Shown: positions 1-8,530, numbered from the stretch's first letter. The stretch: 46,076 nucleotides of DNA from Flavobacteriaceae bacterium (GCA_947459635.1 CANHEA010000012.1:1-46076); one strand, 5' to 3'. Numbers and translations: made by a program. The notes: generated from the letters alone by a model not told the origin.

Positions 1-74
1 CCTTCTATAAAAATATCAGCCATATAATCGTCTGTGGCTGTTATGATTCTTCCGTTTTTAATTAAAATACTCAT
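1..74 (-). CDS. Dihydropyrimidinase / hydantoinase, N-terminus only (runs off the left edge)
   Basis: The reverse strand opens with ATG at 74-72 and reads MSILIKNGRIITATDDYMAD followed by IFIEG before leaving the window. This is the usual beta-strand start of cyclic amidohydrolases of the dihydropyrimidinase/D-hydantoinase family, which hydrolyse dihydrouracil or dihydrothymine to N-carbamoyl-beta-alanine or its methyl derivative. Only about 25 residues are visible, so none of the metal ligands can be checked. The call rests on this N-terminal motif and on the context: a permease, an aminotransferase and a malonate-semialdehyde-type dehydrogenase lie immediately upstream on the same strand and fit the same catabolic route. 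Allantoinase is the main alternative. Confidence 0.75.
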   Translation of the reverse strand, partial: MSILIKNGRIITATDDYMADIFIE

Positions 75-90
75 TTTATTTTAGTTTCTG

Positions 91-153
91 AGATTCTGAG
101 TTACTGAGTTACTGAGTTGTTAATATACTCAGCGACTCAGGATCTCAGAATCT
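91..153. repeat. Imperfect 27-bp inverted repeat between permease and dihydropyrimidinase
   Basis: The left arm (91-117) is built from repeats of CTGAGTTA and pairs with the right arm (127-153), with a few mismatches and a loop of about 9 nt. The right arm overlaps the last codons and the stop of the permease gene (stop at 137-139). No U-run follows on the transcribed minus strand, so it is not a standard intrinsic terminator. It may set differential mRNA stability between the two genes or be a dispersed intergenic repeat. Confidence 0.7.
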
Positions 154-1609
154 CTGTTTTATTTTTCATTAAAATCCAATAGATAAATCCGCTGATTCCG
201 AAACCAACAAACCAGGCATAACTGTACAAACTAGAAATCCATTCTGGGAAAACCGTGTTGTCAACTAATTTTATGGTAAGTAAGAATCCGGGAACATTCG
301 GAACAATTCCGAGGAGTAACGCCCAAATTGCTTTGGTGTTGAACCCGTTTGAAAAACTGTAAATTCCTTTTGTATCGTATAAATCATCAACTATCAACGT
401 TTGTCTTCTGATGAAATAATAATCGACAATCATGATGCCGCCTACTGGTCCCAACAAACTAGAATAACCCACTAGCCAAGTAAAAATATAACCTGTTGGA
501 TCGGCAATTAATTTCCAAGGGAAAATAAGAATTCCTATAATTCCAGTAATGTAACCGCCTTTCCTGAAGTCGATTTTTGCGGGTGATAAATTCGCGAAAT
601 CATTTGCTGGACTAACAATATTTGCTGCAATATTCGTCGCTAAAGTTGAAATGGCCACGGCAATCATTGCGACACTTACCAATAGTTTACTATCGAATTT
701 TCCGGCCAAAACTACGGGATCCCAAATAGTTGTCCCGAATACTATAGTTGTGGCAGAAGTGACAACAACACCTACAAATGCAAACATCGTCATAGAGGTT
801 GGCAAACCATACATTTGACCATTTATTTGTGCTTTCTGGGAAGTGGCATAACGCGTAAAATCTGGAATGTTTAAGGATAATGTTGCCCAAAAACCAACCA
901 TTCCGGTCAATGCAGGGAAAAAGAAATGAAAGAAATCTGTGGTGTTTGCAAATTTTGAAGGTGTTGCCAAAATTGGTCCCAAACCATGAGCCGCCACCAA
1001 AGCCCAAGCCAACAATGCCAATGCCGCCAACGGAAGAAAAATAGCCTTAAAAACCAATAACTTTCGGATACTATCTACGCCCAAATAAACCACGTACATG
1101 TTCAACAACCAAAACGCCAGAAAGCAAATTGCTGGTCCAGTTTGTAAACCAAAAGATTCAGGAAATATTTGCGGCAAAGTTTCGATGCTTGGGATCCACA
1201 AACGCATCATTTGATAGAGTGCAAAACCACCTATCCAAGTTTGAATTCCAAACCAACCGCAAGCCACAATAGCTCGGAGCATTGCCGGAATATTGGCGCC
1301 CATCGTTCCGAAACTGGCGCGTGCAAAAACAGGAAACGGAATCCCGTATTTCGCGCCAGCATGTCCGTTTAATATCATTGGAATCAGTACAATTGTATTG
1401 CCTAAGAAAATCGTTAGAATGGCTTGCCACCAATTCATTCCGCCTTCAATCAAGGAACTCGATAGCATGTAAGTTGGAATACAAAGACTCATGCTGATCC
1501 ATAAGGCTGCATAATTCCATGTCGTCCATGTGCGTTGATTGGATGCTATTGGAGCCAAGTCTTCGCTATACAAAGCGGAGTTTGATGCATGTAGATTTTC
1601 GTTCTTCAA
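137..1609 (-). CDS. NCS1 family nucleobase/hydantoin permease
   Basis: A 490-residue integral membrane protein with about 12 hydrophobic segments, typical of NCS1 transporters (Mhp1, PucI, cytosine/uracil/allantoin permeases), which use a sodium or proton gradient to import purines, pyrimidines or hydantoins. Diagnostic stretches are the first helix NYAALWISMSLCIPTYMLSS, the substrate-site motif CGWFGIQTWIGG in helix 3 (the tryptophan and glutamine match the Mhp1 ligand-binding region), and SPANDFANLSPAKI after helix 8. It starts 10 nt after the aminotransferase stop and precedes a dihydropyrimidinase, so uracil, thymine or a hydro-derivative is the likely cargo. The exact substrate cannot be read from sequence. 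The last codons lie in an inverted repeat. Confidence 0.9.
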   Translation of the reverse strand: MKNENLHASNSALYSEDLAPIASNQRTWTTWNYAALWISMSLCIPTYMLSSSLIEGGMNWWQAILTIFLGNTIVLIPMILNGHAGAKYGIPFPVFARASFGTMGANIPAMLRAIVACGWFGIQTWIGGFALYQMMRLWIPSIETLPQIFPESFGLQTGPAICFLAFWLLNMYVVYLGVDSIRKLLVFKAIFLPLAALALLAWALVAAHGLGPILATPSKFANTTDFFHFFFPALTGMVGFWATLSLNIPDFTRYATSQKAQINGQMYGLPTSMTMFAFVGVVVTSATTIVFGTTIWDPVVLAGKFDSKLLVSVAMIAVAISTLATNIAANIVSPANDFANLSPAKIDFRKGGYITGIIGILIFPWKLIADPTGYIFTWLVGYSSLLGPVGGIMIVDYYFIRRQTLIVDDLYDTKGIYSFSNGFNTKAIWALLLGIVPNVPGFLLTIKLVDNTVFPEWISSLYSYAWFVGFGISGFIYWILMKNKTEILRS

Positions 1610-1619
1610 GTTTTTTGAT

Positions 1620-2975
1620 TTAATCGATTAACGCCGCGTCAGCAATTTTGAGTGCTTCGCCAATGATAGCCAAACCTTCTTCTATTTCGCTTTCGGTTAC
1701 GCATAACGGCGGCGCGATGAAAATGTATCCCCAACGCACGAACGTATATAATCCGAGTTCACGAACTTTAGCTGCAATTTGGTTGGTCACTTTTAGGTCG
1801 TCGCCTGCTGCGTTGTATGGCGCAATAAGTTCCCCTGTTTTTCTGCTTTTTAAAATATCTAAACAGCCTAAAAGTCCAGTGTTTCTGAATGTTCCCATAC
1901 TTGGGTGTTGACTTCGCATCGCTTCAATTCGGGATTCTAAATAGGCGCCCATTTTGCGCGTATTGGCAATTAAATTGTCGCTTTCGTAAATATTTATTAC
2001 CGCCAAAGCGGCTGCTAGCGCTACAGGATGACCGTTGTATGTTAATCCGATCATCATCGGTGTGTTCTCGTATTTCTCGGCAATTTTGTCGGAAACCATC
2101 AAACAACCTAATGGCAAATACGACGCTGTAAGCCCTTTCGCCATACAAACCATATCTGGAATAATGTCGTGATTTTGAAATCCGAACCATTGCCCCGTTC
2201 TTCCGAATCCGCTCATTACCTCATCGGCAACAAACAAAATTCCGTATTTTTCGCAAAGTGCTTTCACACCTTTTAAATATCCTTTTGGATAATGCAAGCA
2301 TCCCGAAGAACCGCTTTCGCCTTCAAAAATAAACGCGGCAATATTGGTTTTCCCTTCTAGGTGAATGACTCTTTCGACATATTCTAAACTTAGACTCAAC
2401 TTTGTTGCGTCGTCTAGATTTTTCATGCCGAAGAAATAATACGGATCGTCTAAATGCACCGCATTGGGCATTTGTTGCGAGTCGTTGGCTAACTTTCTTG
2501 GGTCGCCACCAACGGTCATTCCGCCGATAGAACCACCATGGAAAGCGCGATATCTTCCGATGATTTTGTGTCTTCCGGTGTATAATCTCGCCAATTTGAT
2601 GGCATTGTCGATAGACGAGGTTCCGCATAAAGTATAAAATGCTTTATTGAGATCACCTGGACAAATTTCAGCCAACTTACGAGACAGTTTTGCTCTCACT
2701 TCTGTGGTGCAAGACGGCGTTACAAAGCTTACTTTTTGCATTTGTTCTACCACTGCAGCTGTCACACGTTGATCGCCGTGACCAATATTGACAGACATCA
2801 AGCCTGAAGAAAAATCGATGATTTTGTTGCCATCGTAATCGTATAAATAAACGCCTTCTGCTCTATCTATGGCAATTGGGTTGACACTGGCTTGTGCCGA
2901 CCAAGAGAATAAACTAAACTCTTTGCTGTCGCTGATGATTTGTTCCTTGGTTAAGGTTTGTTCTTTTGTAATCAT
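1620..2975 (-). CDS. Class III PLP-dependent aminotransferase, probably beta-alanine (omega-amino acid) type
   Basis: A 451-residue fold-type I aminotransferase. The glycine-rich region RYRAFHGGSIGG, the cofactor aspartate in VADEVMSGFGRTG and the Schiff-base lysine in CMAKGLTASYLPLG (about K280) are all present. The phosphate-binding segment reads LCGTSSIDNAIKLAR rather than the commoner SGSEAVENAIK type, which places it away from GABA and ornithine transaminases. It sits between an NCS1 permease and a CoA-acylating semialdehyde dehydrogenase, so I infer that it moves the amino group of beta-alanine (or 3-aminoisobutyrate) to pyruvate or 2-oxoglutarate, giving (methyl)malonate semialdehyde. 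Taurine- or other omega-amino acid:pyruvate transaminase activity is an alternative. Confidence 0.85.
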   Translation of the reverse strand: MITKEQTLTKEQIISDSKEFSLFSWSAQASVNPIAIDRAEGVYLYDYDGNKIIDFSSGLMSVNIGHGDQRVTAAVVEQMQKVSFVTPSCTTEVRAKLSRKLAEICPGDLNKAFYTLCGTSSIDNAIKLARLYTGRHKIIGRYRAFHGGSIGGMTVGGDPRKLANDSQQMPNAVHLDDPYYFFGMKNLDDATKLSLSLEYVERVIHLEGKTNIAAFIFEGESGSSGCLHYPKGYLKGVKALCEKYGILFVADEVMSGFGRTGQWFGFQNHDIIPDMVCMAKGLTASYLPLGCLMVSDKIAEKYENTPMMIGLTYNGHPVALAAALAVINIYESDNLIANTRKMGAYLESRIEAMRSQHPSMGTFRNTGLLGCLDILKSRKTGELIAPYNAAGDDLKVTNQIAAKVRELGLYTFVRWGYIFIAPPLCVTESEIEEGLAIIGEALKIADAALID

Positions 2976-3033
2976 TTTTTCTATTTTGAATTGTAAATGA
3001 TAAATTTTGAATGTGTTTCTAATGATTCGAATG

Positions 3034-3145
3034 CCCTAGCCCCGATTGCAGTGAAAATCCTTTTTTGTTTTACGAAAAGCCCCTCGACTGCGCTCGGGGA
3101 GACAAAAACAAAAAAGATTGCAACGTAAAGCGGGATTAGCTCCTG
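3034..3145. repeat. REP-like hairpin element, copy A
   Basis: The element begins CCCTAGCCCCGATTGCAGTG and ends GCGGGATTAGCTCC. The flanks can pair with each other (CTAGCCCCG against the other end). Inside, a T-rich arm TTTTTTGTTTT is answered by AAAACAAAAAA, and the tip has a further C4/G4 stem (CCCCTCGA...CTCGGGG). It lies between the semialdehyde dehydrogenase and the aminotransferase, which are transcribed leftward. It is one of four related copies in this window (others at 20367, 41982 and 45216). Confidence 0.8.
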
Positions 3146-3163
3146 AAAAAAATTAATTTCTTT

Positions 3164-4621
3164 CTAGCTCATCCAGTTGACACCGGCTTCTGCGTTCCAT
3201 TTGATTGTAGACTTTTTCAATTTCGTCCAAAACTCAATCGAGCTTTTTCCAGTGATGTCGCCCACGCCAAATTTGCTTTCGTTCCAACCGCCAAAACTAA
3301 ATGGCTCACGGGGAACGGGAACTCCAACATTGACTCCGATCATTCCGGCACTTGCTTTATCGATGATGTAGCGGGCCATGCCGCCGTTTTGGGTGAAAAC
3401 GCTAGCCGCATTTCCGTATGGATTGGCATTTTCGATGGCTAAAGCTTCGTCGACCGTATTGGTTCTCATGATGGAAATTACAGGACCGAAAATTTCTTCG
3501 GTCGCCACGCTCATTTGAGGGGTTACGAAATCGATTACTGTTGGTCCCACGTAGGTTCCGTTTTCTTTTCCTGCTACTTTGGTGTTTCTACCATCGACGA
3601 GAATTTTTGCGCCGTCTTTTTCAGCTTGGGTGATATAACTTTCGATTCTTTCTTGTGATTCTTTGTTGATGACCGCACCCAAATTGACTCCAGGAATAAT
3701 TTTACGGGCTTCATCACATATTTTAGCGACAATTGCATCTACATTTCCTACTCCAATCATCGCAGATGCTGCCATACAACGTTGTCCAGCGCATCCAGAC
3801 ATCGAGGCAGCGACATTTTGTGCGGTCATTTCTGGAATCGCGTCAGGCAATACCATCAAGTGGTTTTTAGCACCTCCTAAGGATAAGCATCTTTTAAGGT
3901 TTTGGGTGGCGCGTTGGTATACAATTTTTGCCACTTTGGTCGATCCGACAAAGGAAACAGCTTCGATATTAGGATGATCACAAATGGCGTTTACGATTTC
4001 AACATCGCCGTGGACTACGTTGAAAACCCCATCAGGCAAACCTGCTTCTTTTAGTAATTCTGCCAATCTGCCGCAACTTAACGGCACTTTTTCTGACGGT
4101 TTGATGATCATGCAATTTCCTAGTGCAATTGCATTTGGGATTGTCCAGTTGGGCACCATGGATGGAAAATTGAATGGTACAATGGAGGCAACTACACCAA
4201 GCGCAACGTGTTCTGTTCTGCATTCTACGCCTTTACTAACTTCTAGCAATTCTCCCGTAATTAATTGAGGTAAAGAGGTTGCAAATTCCGTTAATTCGAT
4301 ACATTTTTCAATTTCTGCTACTGATTCTCCGTAGGTTTTTCCGTTTTCTTCACTGCATAATTCAGCGAGTTCTTTGAGGTGTTTTTCTAATAGTGTTTTG
4401 TATCTGAAGAAAACTTGAACGCGTTCTTTGATGGGTGTTTTGCTCCATGCTGGAAAGGCGGCTTGCGCTGCTTTGACGGCATTGTCTAAATCTTGATTGG
4501 ATGACATTGGAACGGTTGATAGTAGATTTCCATCGAGTGGCGAAACCACATTCATTGTTTTTGTTGTTGAACTCGGAACAAACTTCCCGTTGATGTAATT
4601 TTGAATTGCAGGGTATTTCAT
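3164..4621 (-). CDS. mmsA: CoA-acylating (methyl)malonate-semialdehyde dehydrogenase
   Basis: A 485-residue aldehyde dehydrogenase of the MmsA/IolA group. It converts malonate or methylmalonate semialdehyde plus CoA and NAD+ to acetyl- or propionyl-CoA, CO2 and NADH. The catalytic cysteine is in AGQRCMAA (about C282), the oxyanion asparagine is in VPFNFPSM, and SLGGAKNH replaces the ELGGKN of hydrolytic aldehyde dehydrogenases; loss of that glutamate is characteristic of the CoA-dependent subfamily. I chose the ATG at 4621 (MKYPAIQNYINGKF) because the 21 residues readable upstream are a hydrophobic, AT-rich extension not expected of this cytosolic enzyme. It is the first gene of the leftward cluster and would finish beta-alanine breakdown. 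Confidence 0.9.
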   Translation of the reverse strand: MKYPAIQNYINGKFVPSSTTKTMNVVSPLDGNLLSTVPMSSNQDLDNAVKAAQAAFPAWSKTPIKERVQVFFRYKTLLEKHLKELAELCSEENGKTYGESVAEIEKCIELTEFATSLPQLITGELLEVSKGVECRTEHVALGVVASIVPFNFPSMVPNWTIPNAIALGNCMIIKPSEKVPLSCGRLAELLKEAGLPDGVFNVVHGDVEIVNAICDHPNIEAVSFVGSTKVAKIVYQRATQNLKRCLSLGGAKNHLMVLPDAIPEMTAQNVAASMSGCAGQRCMAASAMIGVGNVDAIVAKICDEARKIIPGVNLGAVINKESQERIESYITQAEKDGAKILVDGRNTKVAGKENGTYVGPTVIDFVTPQMSVATEEIFGPVISIMRTNTVDEALAIENANPYGNAASVFTQNGGMARYIIDKASAGMIGVNVGVPVPREPFSFGGWNESKFGVGDITGKSSIEFWTKLKKSTIKWNAEAGVNWMS

Positions 4622-4883
4622 GTAGTGATTAATTTTTAAAGTACAAATAATTAATAAAAATAATAACAATTTCTTAATATACAAGTTTTAGACAAGGAAT
4701 ATGCGCAATAAAGCGCCGCAATATTTGCTAAAAACGAATTGCGAAGATGGAAGTGGTTTCTTACTTTTTGCGAATAATTGACAAGCTTGATTTCAACGCA
4801 CAGATTTTGAGTTGTTTAAATGCGTACTTTTGACAATGCCCTTTTCTAATTAAGAACAGAGTCTGCTCCTGAAATTAAAGTAC

Positions 4884-4891
4884 TACCTTTG
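4884..4891 (+). promoter_or_regulatory. Bacteroidetes -7 element (TACCTTTG) for the CotH-like gene
   Basis: TACCTTTG matches the TAnnTTTG element and ends 14 nt before the ATG at 4906. No TTG lies at the expected -33 spacing, so the promoter is incomplete by consensus. The rest of the spacer 4622-4905 between the divergent mmsA and CotH-like genes shows one more TACTTTTG at 4825-4832 and nothing else I recognise. Confidence 0.5.
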
Positions 4892-4905
4892 AACAAATTC
4901 CCAAT

Positions 4906-6324
4906 ATGAAACGATTCTATTTGCTTCTCGTGATTCTTTTTCTGTCAAACTGCAGTAATGTTGCTGATTCGACAAGTGAAATTGACCAAAATAACCGTCC
5001 TACAATTCCGATCACAGAATCCGGTGTTTTTAATTTAAGCGAAGTGGCTTCGGCAACTTTGGAAGTTTCCTTGAACAACTGGAATACGTTCTTGCAAAAT
5101 TACGATCTGAACCCAGCGAATGACAATAAGATAGTTTCTAAATTTTCATTTGTAAATAGATCTGGTGTGGTAGTTCTCGACAGTGTTGGATTGCGCTTGA
5201 AAGGAAATACTAGCAGAAGAAGACCTGAGGGTTTTAATGGTGAGTTACACAATGCTTCAAATCCGGATTGGCATCACAGTCATTTTGGTCTAGATTTTTC
5301 AAAATATCTAGACAATCAGCGTTTTAGAGGGCTGGAGAAATTAAATTTGAAATGGTTTAAAGACGATGCCTCGTACGTTAGAGAAATATACTGTTATGAC
5401 TTGTTCCGACGATTTGGTTGTTGGAATGCGCCCCGTGCTTCCTATTGCAGATTGAACATTCATGTTCAGGGAGATGCGGCACCTGCGTACTTTGGACTCT
5501 ATGAAATAGTTGAAAATATAGACGAAGATTTCCTCAAAAAAAACCAAAACTATTGGGGTTCGGGGGTTGGATTCTTATGGAAAGGTGGCTATAGTAATTC
5601 TAATAATGCCAATTTTGTTTCGACTGAAAGTATTGGCGTGGAAAACGTTGATATCAACCCGGCACTTTCTGTATATTTTGCCTACGATCTAAAAACAAGG
5701 AAAAGTGAATTACCGGCAGCAAAAGCAGAATTATTGCAATTTATTTCAGACCTCAACACCAAAACGGGCGCGGCATTCCAAACTTGGATAGAAAGCAGAA
5801 TGGATATCCCTCTTTTTCTTAGAACTTATGCGGTCAATGTGGTGGTGGGCATGTGGGATGATTACTGGGTAAATGGCAATAATTTCTATTTTTACTTTGC
5901 CCCAAACGGGAAAGCGTATTTTATTCCGTATGATTATGACAATACTTTGGGGACATCGCAAATAATTTCGAACTCAGGAACACAGAACTTACTAACTTGG
6001 GGCAATATGACGCAACGTCCTTTGATTACCAAAATTCTGGCAATTCCGCAATACCAAACGTTGTACAAAAACTATATTACACAATTGACTTCGACTTCAA
6101 ATGACCTATTTGTTTCTACTAAAAGTATTCCGAGAATTCAGAGTTGGCAAAATATGATTGCTCCCTATATTAGTAACGATACTGGAGAAGACATGTTTAT
6201 TGAAGACACTCCTGCTTATTGGGGAAATCAACCTAACTACCGATTGAAAACGGGAAACAGTCAAGGAGGAACTTTTGGTCCAGCTAATTATTTTACCACG
6301 AAGAAATTGAGCGTTCTTTGGTAA
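4906..6324 (+). CDS. CotH kinase family lipoprotein
   Basis: A 472-residue protein with an N-terminal lipoprotein signal (hydrophobic stretch, then LFLSNC with the cysteine at 16). The body matches the CotH family, atypical protein kinases related to Fam20C: GLRLKGNTSRR near the ATP-binding region, YVREIYCYDLFRRFG, YFGLYEIVENIDEDFL, then MWDDYWVNGNNFYFYF and FIPYDYDNTLG. In the last two, the Asp-Asn and Asp positions correspond to the catalytic and metal-binding pair of CotH. Such secreted CotH proteins in Bacteroidetes have unknown targets, often cell-surface proteins or polysaccharide-related. It stands alone, divergent from mmsA. The family assignment is firm; kinase activity is inferred from family. 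Confidence 0.85.
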   Translation: MKRFYLLLVILFLSNCSNVADSTSEIDQNNRPTIPITESGVFNLSEVASATLEVSLNNWNTFLQNYDLNPANDNKIVSKFSFVNRSGVVVLDSVGLRLKGNTSRRRPEGFNGELHNASNPDWHHSHFGLDFSKYLDNQRFRGLEKLNLKWFKDDASYVREIYCYDLFRRFGCWNAPRASYCRLNIHVQGDAAPAYFGLYEIVENIDEDFLKKNQNYWGSGVGFLWKGGYSNSNNANFVSTESIGVENVDINPALSVYFAYDLKTRKSELPAAKAELLQFISDLNTKTGAAFQTWIESRMDIPLFLRTYAVNVVVGMWDDYWVNGNNFYFYFAPNGKAYFIPYDYDNTLGTSQIISNSGTQNLLTWGNMTQRPLITKILAIPQYQTLYKNYITQLTSTSNDLFVSTKSIPRIQSWQNMIAPYISNDTGEDMFIEDTPAYWGNQPNYRLKTGNSQGGTFGPANYFTTKKLSVLW

Positions 6325-6441
6325 AACTTAAGAAGTTCACTCAAGATAACAATCTCATTTATTTTAAATCTTTTCCCTCAGACGACATTCTCAAAATTTC
6401 GATTCTCAAACAAAAAACTCAGGTTTTGCTGTGATGATGCG

Positions 6442-6458
6442 ATTGGTTGAGGACCAAT
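6442..6458. promoter_or_regulatory. Short dyad upstream of the 6581 gene
   Basis: ATTGGT and ACCAAT are separated by 5 nt. The dyad lies about 80 nt upstream of a TAACTTTA promoter-like octamer at 6521-6528. It is a possible operator with no further support. The rest of the spacer 6325-6580 shows no other feature. Confidence 0.25.
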
Positions 6459-6580
6459 ATATTCTTTTAAATCAAATCAAATTTAACCATTTATGATGCG
6501 GTGTTGACCGTGTTTTTTCGTAACTTTAAAGTAGAAAAGGTGACCCCCTTTTTCGAGAGTACGAAATAAAAAATGAAATC

Positions 6581-6991
6581 ATGAAAGTAAAAAAAAGATT
6601 GGGCATTTGGATGGATCATGCTACTGCCTGCTGGATGGAATATAATGTAGATTCTTTTGAAGTCAACACGGTTGATGCTGATAGCGATGCTTTAGTCAAC
6701 CAACAACCTTTGCTACAAAGTGAAAGTGCGCTCCACAATAAAGAGCAGCAAACCCTTCATCGGTTTTACAAATCACTGCTCGAAATAATCAAAAATTACG
6801 ACGAAGTGTTGCTTTTCGGACCGTCAAGCGCGAAGACAGAATTGTATAATCTTGCAAGAGCTGAGCATCGTTTTGACGGCATAAAAATTGAAACTAAGTC
6901 AGCAACAAGAATGAGTTATAAAGAGCAACATGCCTTCATAAAAGATTATTTTGCGAAACTACTTAATTACGAAAGTACCTACAGCAAATAA
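6581..6991 (+). CDS. Conserved small cytosolic protein, possibly of the host/stress eRF1-like (baeRF) type
   Basis: A 136-residue soluble protein with no signal peptide. It begins KKRLGIWMDHATACWMEY and later has YDEVLLFGPSSAKTELYNLA, followed by KIETKSATRMSYKEQHAFIKDYF. The layout GIWMDHxxA ... LLFGPxxAKxEL ... MSYKEQHAF resembles small proteins of the archaeal/bacterial release-factor-1 superfamily seen in stress gene sets. I recognise the pattern rather than a characterised protein, so function is unknown. The gene is monocistronic, with a terminator at 7006-7035. A promoter-like TAACTTTA lies at 6521-6528. Confidence 0.6.
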   Translation: MKVKKRLGIWMDHATACWMEYNVDSFEVNTVDADSDALVNQQPLLQSESALHNKEQQTLHRFYKSLLEIIKNYDEVLLFGPSSAKTELYNLARAEHRFDGIKIETKSATRMSYKEQHAFIKDYFAKLLNYESTYSK

Positions 6992-7005
6992 GGTTGTCGC
7001 CAATA

Positions 7006-7035
7006 AAAAAGACCTGCTTCACAGTAGGTCTTTTT
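7006..7035. terminator. Bidirectional intrinsic terminator
   Basis: AAAAAGACCTGC pairs with GTAGGTCTTTTT around a 6-nt loop. The A-run on one side and T-run on the other let it serve both the gene ending at 6991 and the opposing gene ending at 7063. Confidence 0.85.
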
Positions 7036-7062
7036 CTATTTTATTTAAAGTCTAATTGAGGT

Positions 7063-7866
7063 TTAAAATCTATTGTCACCATCTAATAGATTTCCTATTC
7101 CTCCAAGCAAACTTCCTTCTTCACGTGAACTTCCTCCATTTTTCGGCGCCGATGCTATGATTCTGTCCGCCAATCTGCTGAATGGTAAAGACTGAATATA
7201 GACTGTTCCTGGTCCACGTAGCGTGGCATAAAACATGCCTTCTCCCCCGAATAAAGTGTTTTTGACACCGCCTACAAATTCAATATCATAATCCACGTCC
7301 TTTGTAAAACCGACAATGCAACCCGTATCCACTTTTAAAACATCCCCAGAGGCAAGTTCCTTTTTTGCCAAAGTTCCCCCTGAATGCACAAATGCCATTC
7401 CGTCTCCTTCTAATTTTTGCATAATAAAACCTTCACCACCAAAAAGGCCACGTCCCAGTTTTTTAGAAAATTCAATGCCAACGGAAACCCCTTTTGCGGC
7501 ACACAAGAACGAATCCTTTTGACAAATGAACTTCCCTTGAAACTGTGCCAAATCGATGGCAATAATTTTTCCTGGATAAGGCGAAGCAAAAGACACTTTG
7601 CTCTTAGTGCTATTTTGATTGAGATACGCGGTCATAAACAAACTTTCACCGGTCAACACTCGTTTTCCTGCCGACAACAACTTGCCAAACAGACCGCTCT
7701 GCTGTTGATCTGATCCGTCGCCAAAAATGGTTTCCATTTTAATTCCGCTATCCATCATCATGAAACTTCCTGCCTCCGCAACTACAATTTCTTGCGGATC
7801 AAGTTCTATTTCTACGTATTGCATTTCTTCCCCAAAAATTTGGTAATCTATTTCGTGTGCTTGCAT
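7063..7866 (-). CDS. AIM24 / TIGR00266 family protein
   Basis: A 267-residue protein of the TIGR00266/AIM24 family, a double-stranded beta-helix fold found across bacteria and related to yeast mitochondrial Aim24. Recognisable segments are [37 protein letters not shown], the glycine-rich [20 protein letters not shown] and [19 protein letters not shown]. There is no signal peptide or membrane helix. The biochemical role is not known, though the family has been linked to membrane or envelope organisation. The gene is followed by the shared terminator at 7006-7035, and a 2OG oxygenase lies upstream on the same strand, 70 nt away. Confidence 0.85.
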   Translation of the reverse strand: MQAHEIDYQIFGEEMQYVEIELDPQEIVVAEAGSFMMMDSGIKMETIFGDGSDQQQSGLFGKLLSAGKRVLTGESLFMTAYLNQNSTKSKVSFASPYPGKIIAIDLAQFQGKFICQKDSFLCAAKGVSVGIEFSKKLGRGLFGGEGFIMQKLEGDGMAFVHSGGTLAKKELASGDVLKVDTGCIVGFTKDVDYDIEFVGGVKNTLFGGEGMFYATLRGPGTVYIQSLPFSRLADRIIASAPKNGGSSREEGSLLGGIGNLLDGDNRF

Positions 7867-7936
7867 AATTATAGAATTTTAATTGATTGTGCACATTAGT
7901 AGATTCTTGTGTTTGATTGTTACACGACAGATTGTG

Positions 7937-8530
7937 CTAATCACGTTTCAGCCAACCTGTAATACTCATGCGTCTTTTATTAGTCACAAGGACTTCATGT
8001 TCTAGCTCATCGCTTTTAAAAAAAACTGTTTTCCCTTGCATTGGGGAAATATGCTGATTGGAATTCAATTGGTGAATGCACAATTCTCCGCCATCTTCTA
8101 ATTTCCAGTTTTCATTTAGATAACAAATGAGCGAGAAAGCTCGACTAGAATTATCTTGAAACTGATCGATGTGTTTTTGGTAAAAAGTACCTGCTTCATA
8201 AAGTGAATAGTGAAACTCATAACCCGTGATTCCTGCATAGCAACTCTCGTTCAGATAGCTTATGAAGTCTTCAATGTTTGACAAAAACGCTGTCTCGTAA
8301 GGATTATTATGGCTCTTATCTAGCCAATAAATGACATCGCCACGTATTTTTTTGTTCTGAACGAATTTAGTTTCATTCCCTATTCCTGCTGCAATGAGGG
8401 TTTTTTGATCCTCTAGTACCAACAAATTTTGTCGCAATTGTCGGGCTAAGTCATCCGAAATAAACTGTGATGCAATGCCGATTTTGTCTTCTAAATAAGA
8501 AGCGATTAAAGTTTCGAAGGCAATTTCCAT
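7937..8530 (-). CDS. 2-oxoglutarate/Fe(II)-dependent oxygenase (prolyl 4-hydroxylase-like)
   Basis: A 197-residue protein with the double-stranded beta-helix iron site: H120 and D122 in FYQKHIDQF, H178 in ELEHEV, and the 2-oxoglutarate-anchoring arginine in KRRMSITGW (R186/R187). YSLYEAGTFYQKHIDQF and AFSLICYLNENWKLEDGGEL are typical of the P4Hc/PF13640 group. The start is taken at MEIAFETL (8530); 13 readable residues upstream (rich in Cys and His) look non-coding. The substrate is unknown; prolyl hydroxylation of ribosomal protein or EF-Tu is documented for some bacterial relatives, but nothing here decides it. Confidence 0.85.
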   Translation of the reverse strand: MEIAFETLIASYLEDKIGIASQFISDDLARQLRQNLLVLEDQKTLIAAGIGNETKFVQNKKIRGDVIYWLDKSHNNPYETAFLSNIEDFISYLNESCYAGITGYEFHYSLYEAGTFYQKHIDQFQDNSSRAFSLICYLNENWKLEDGGELCIHQLNSNQHISPMQGKTVFFKSDELEHEVLVTNKRRMSITGWLKRD

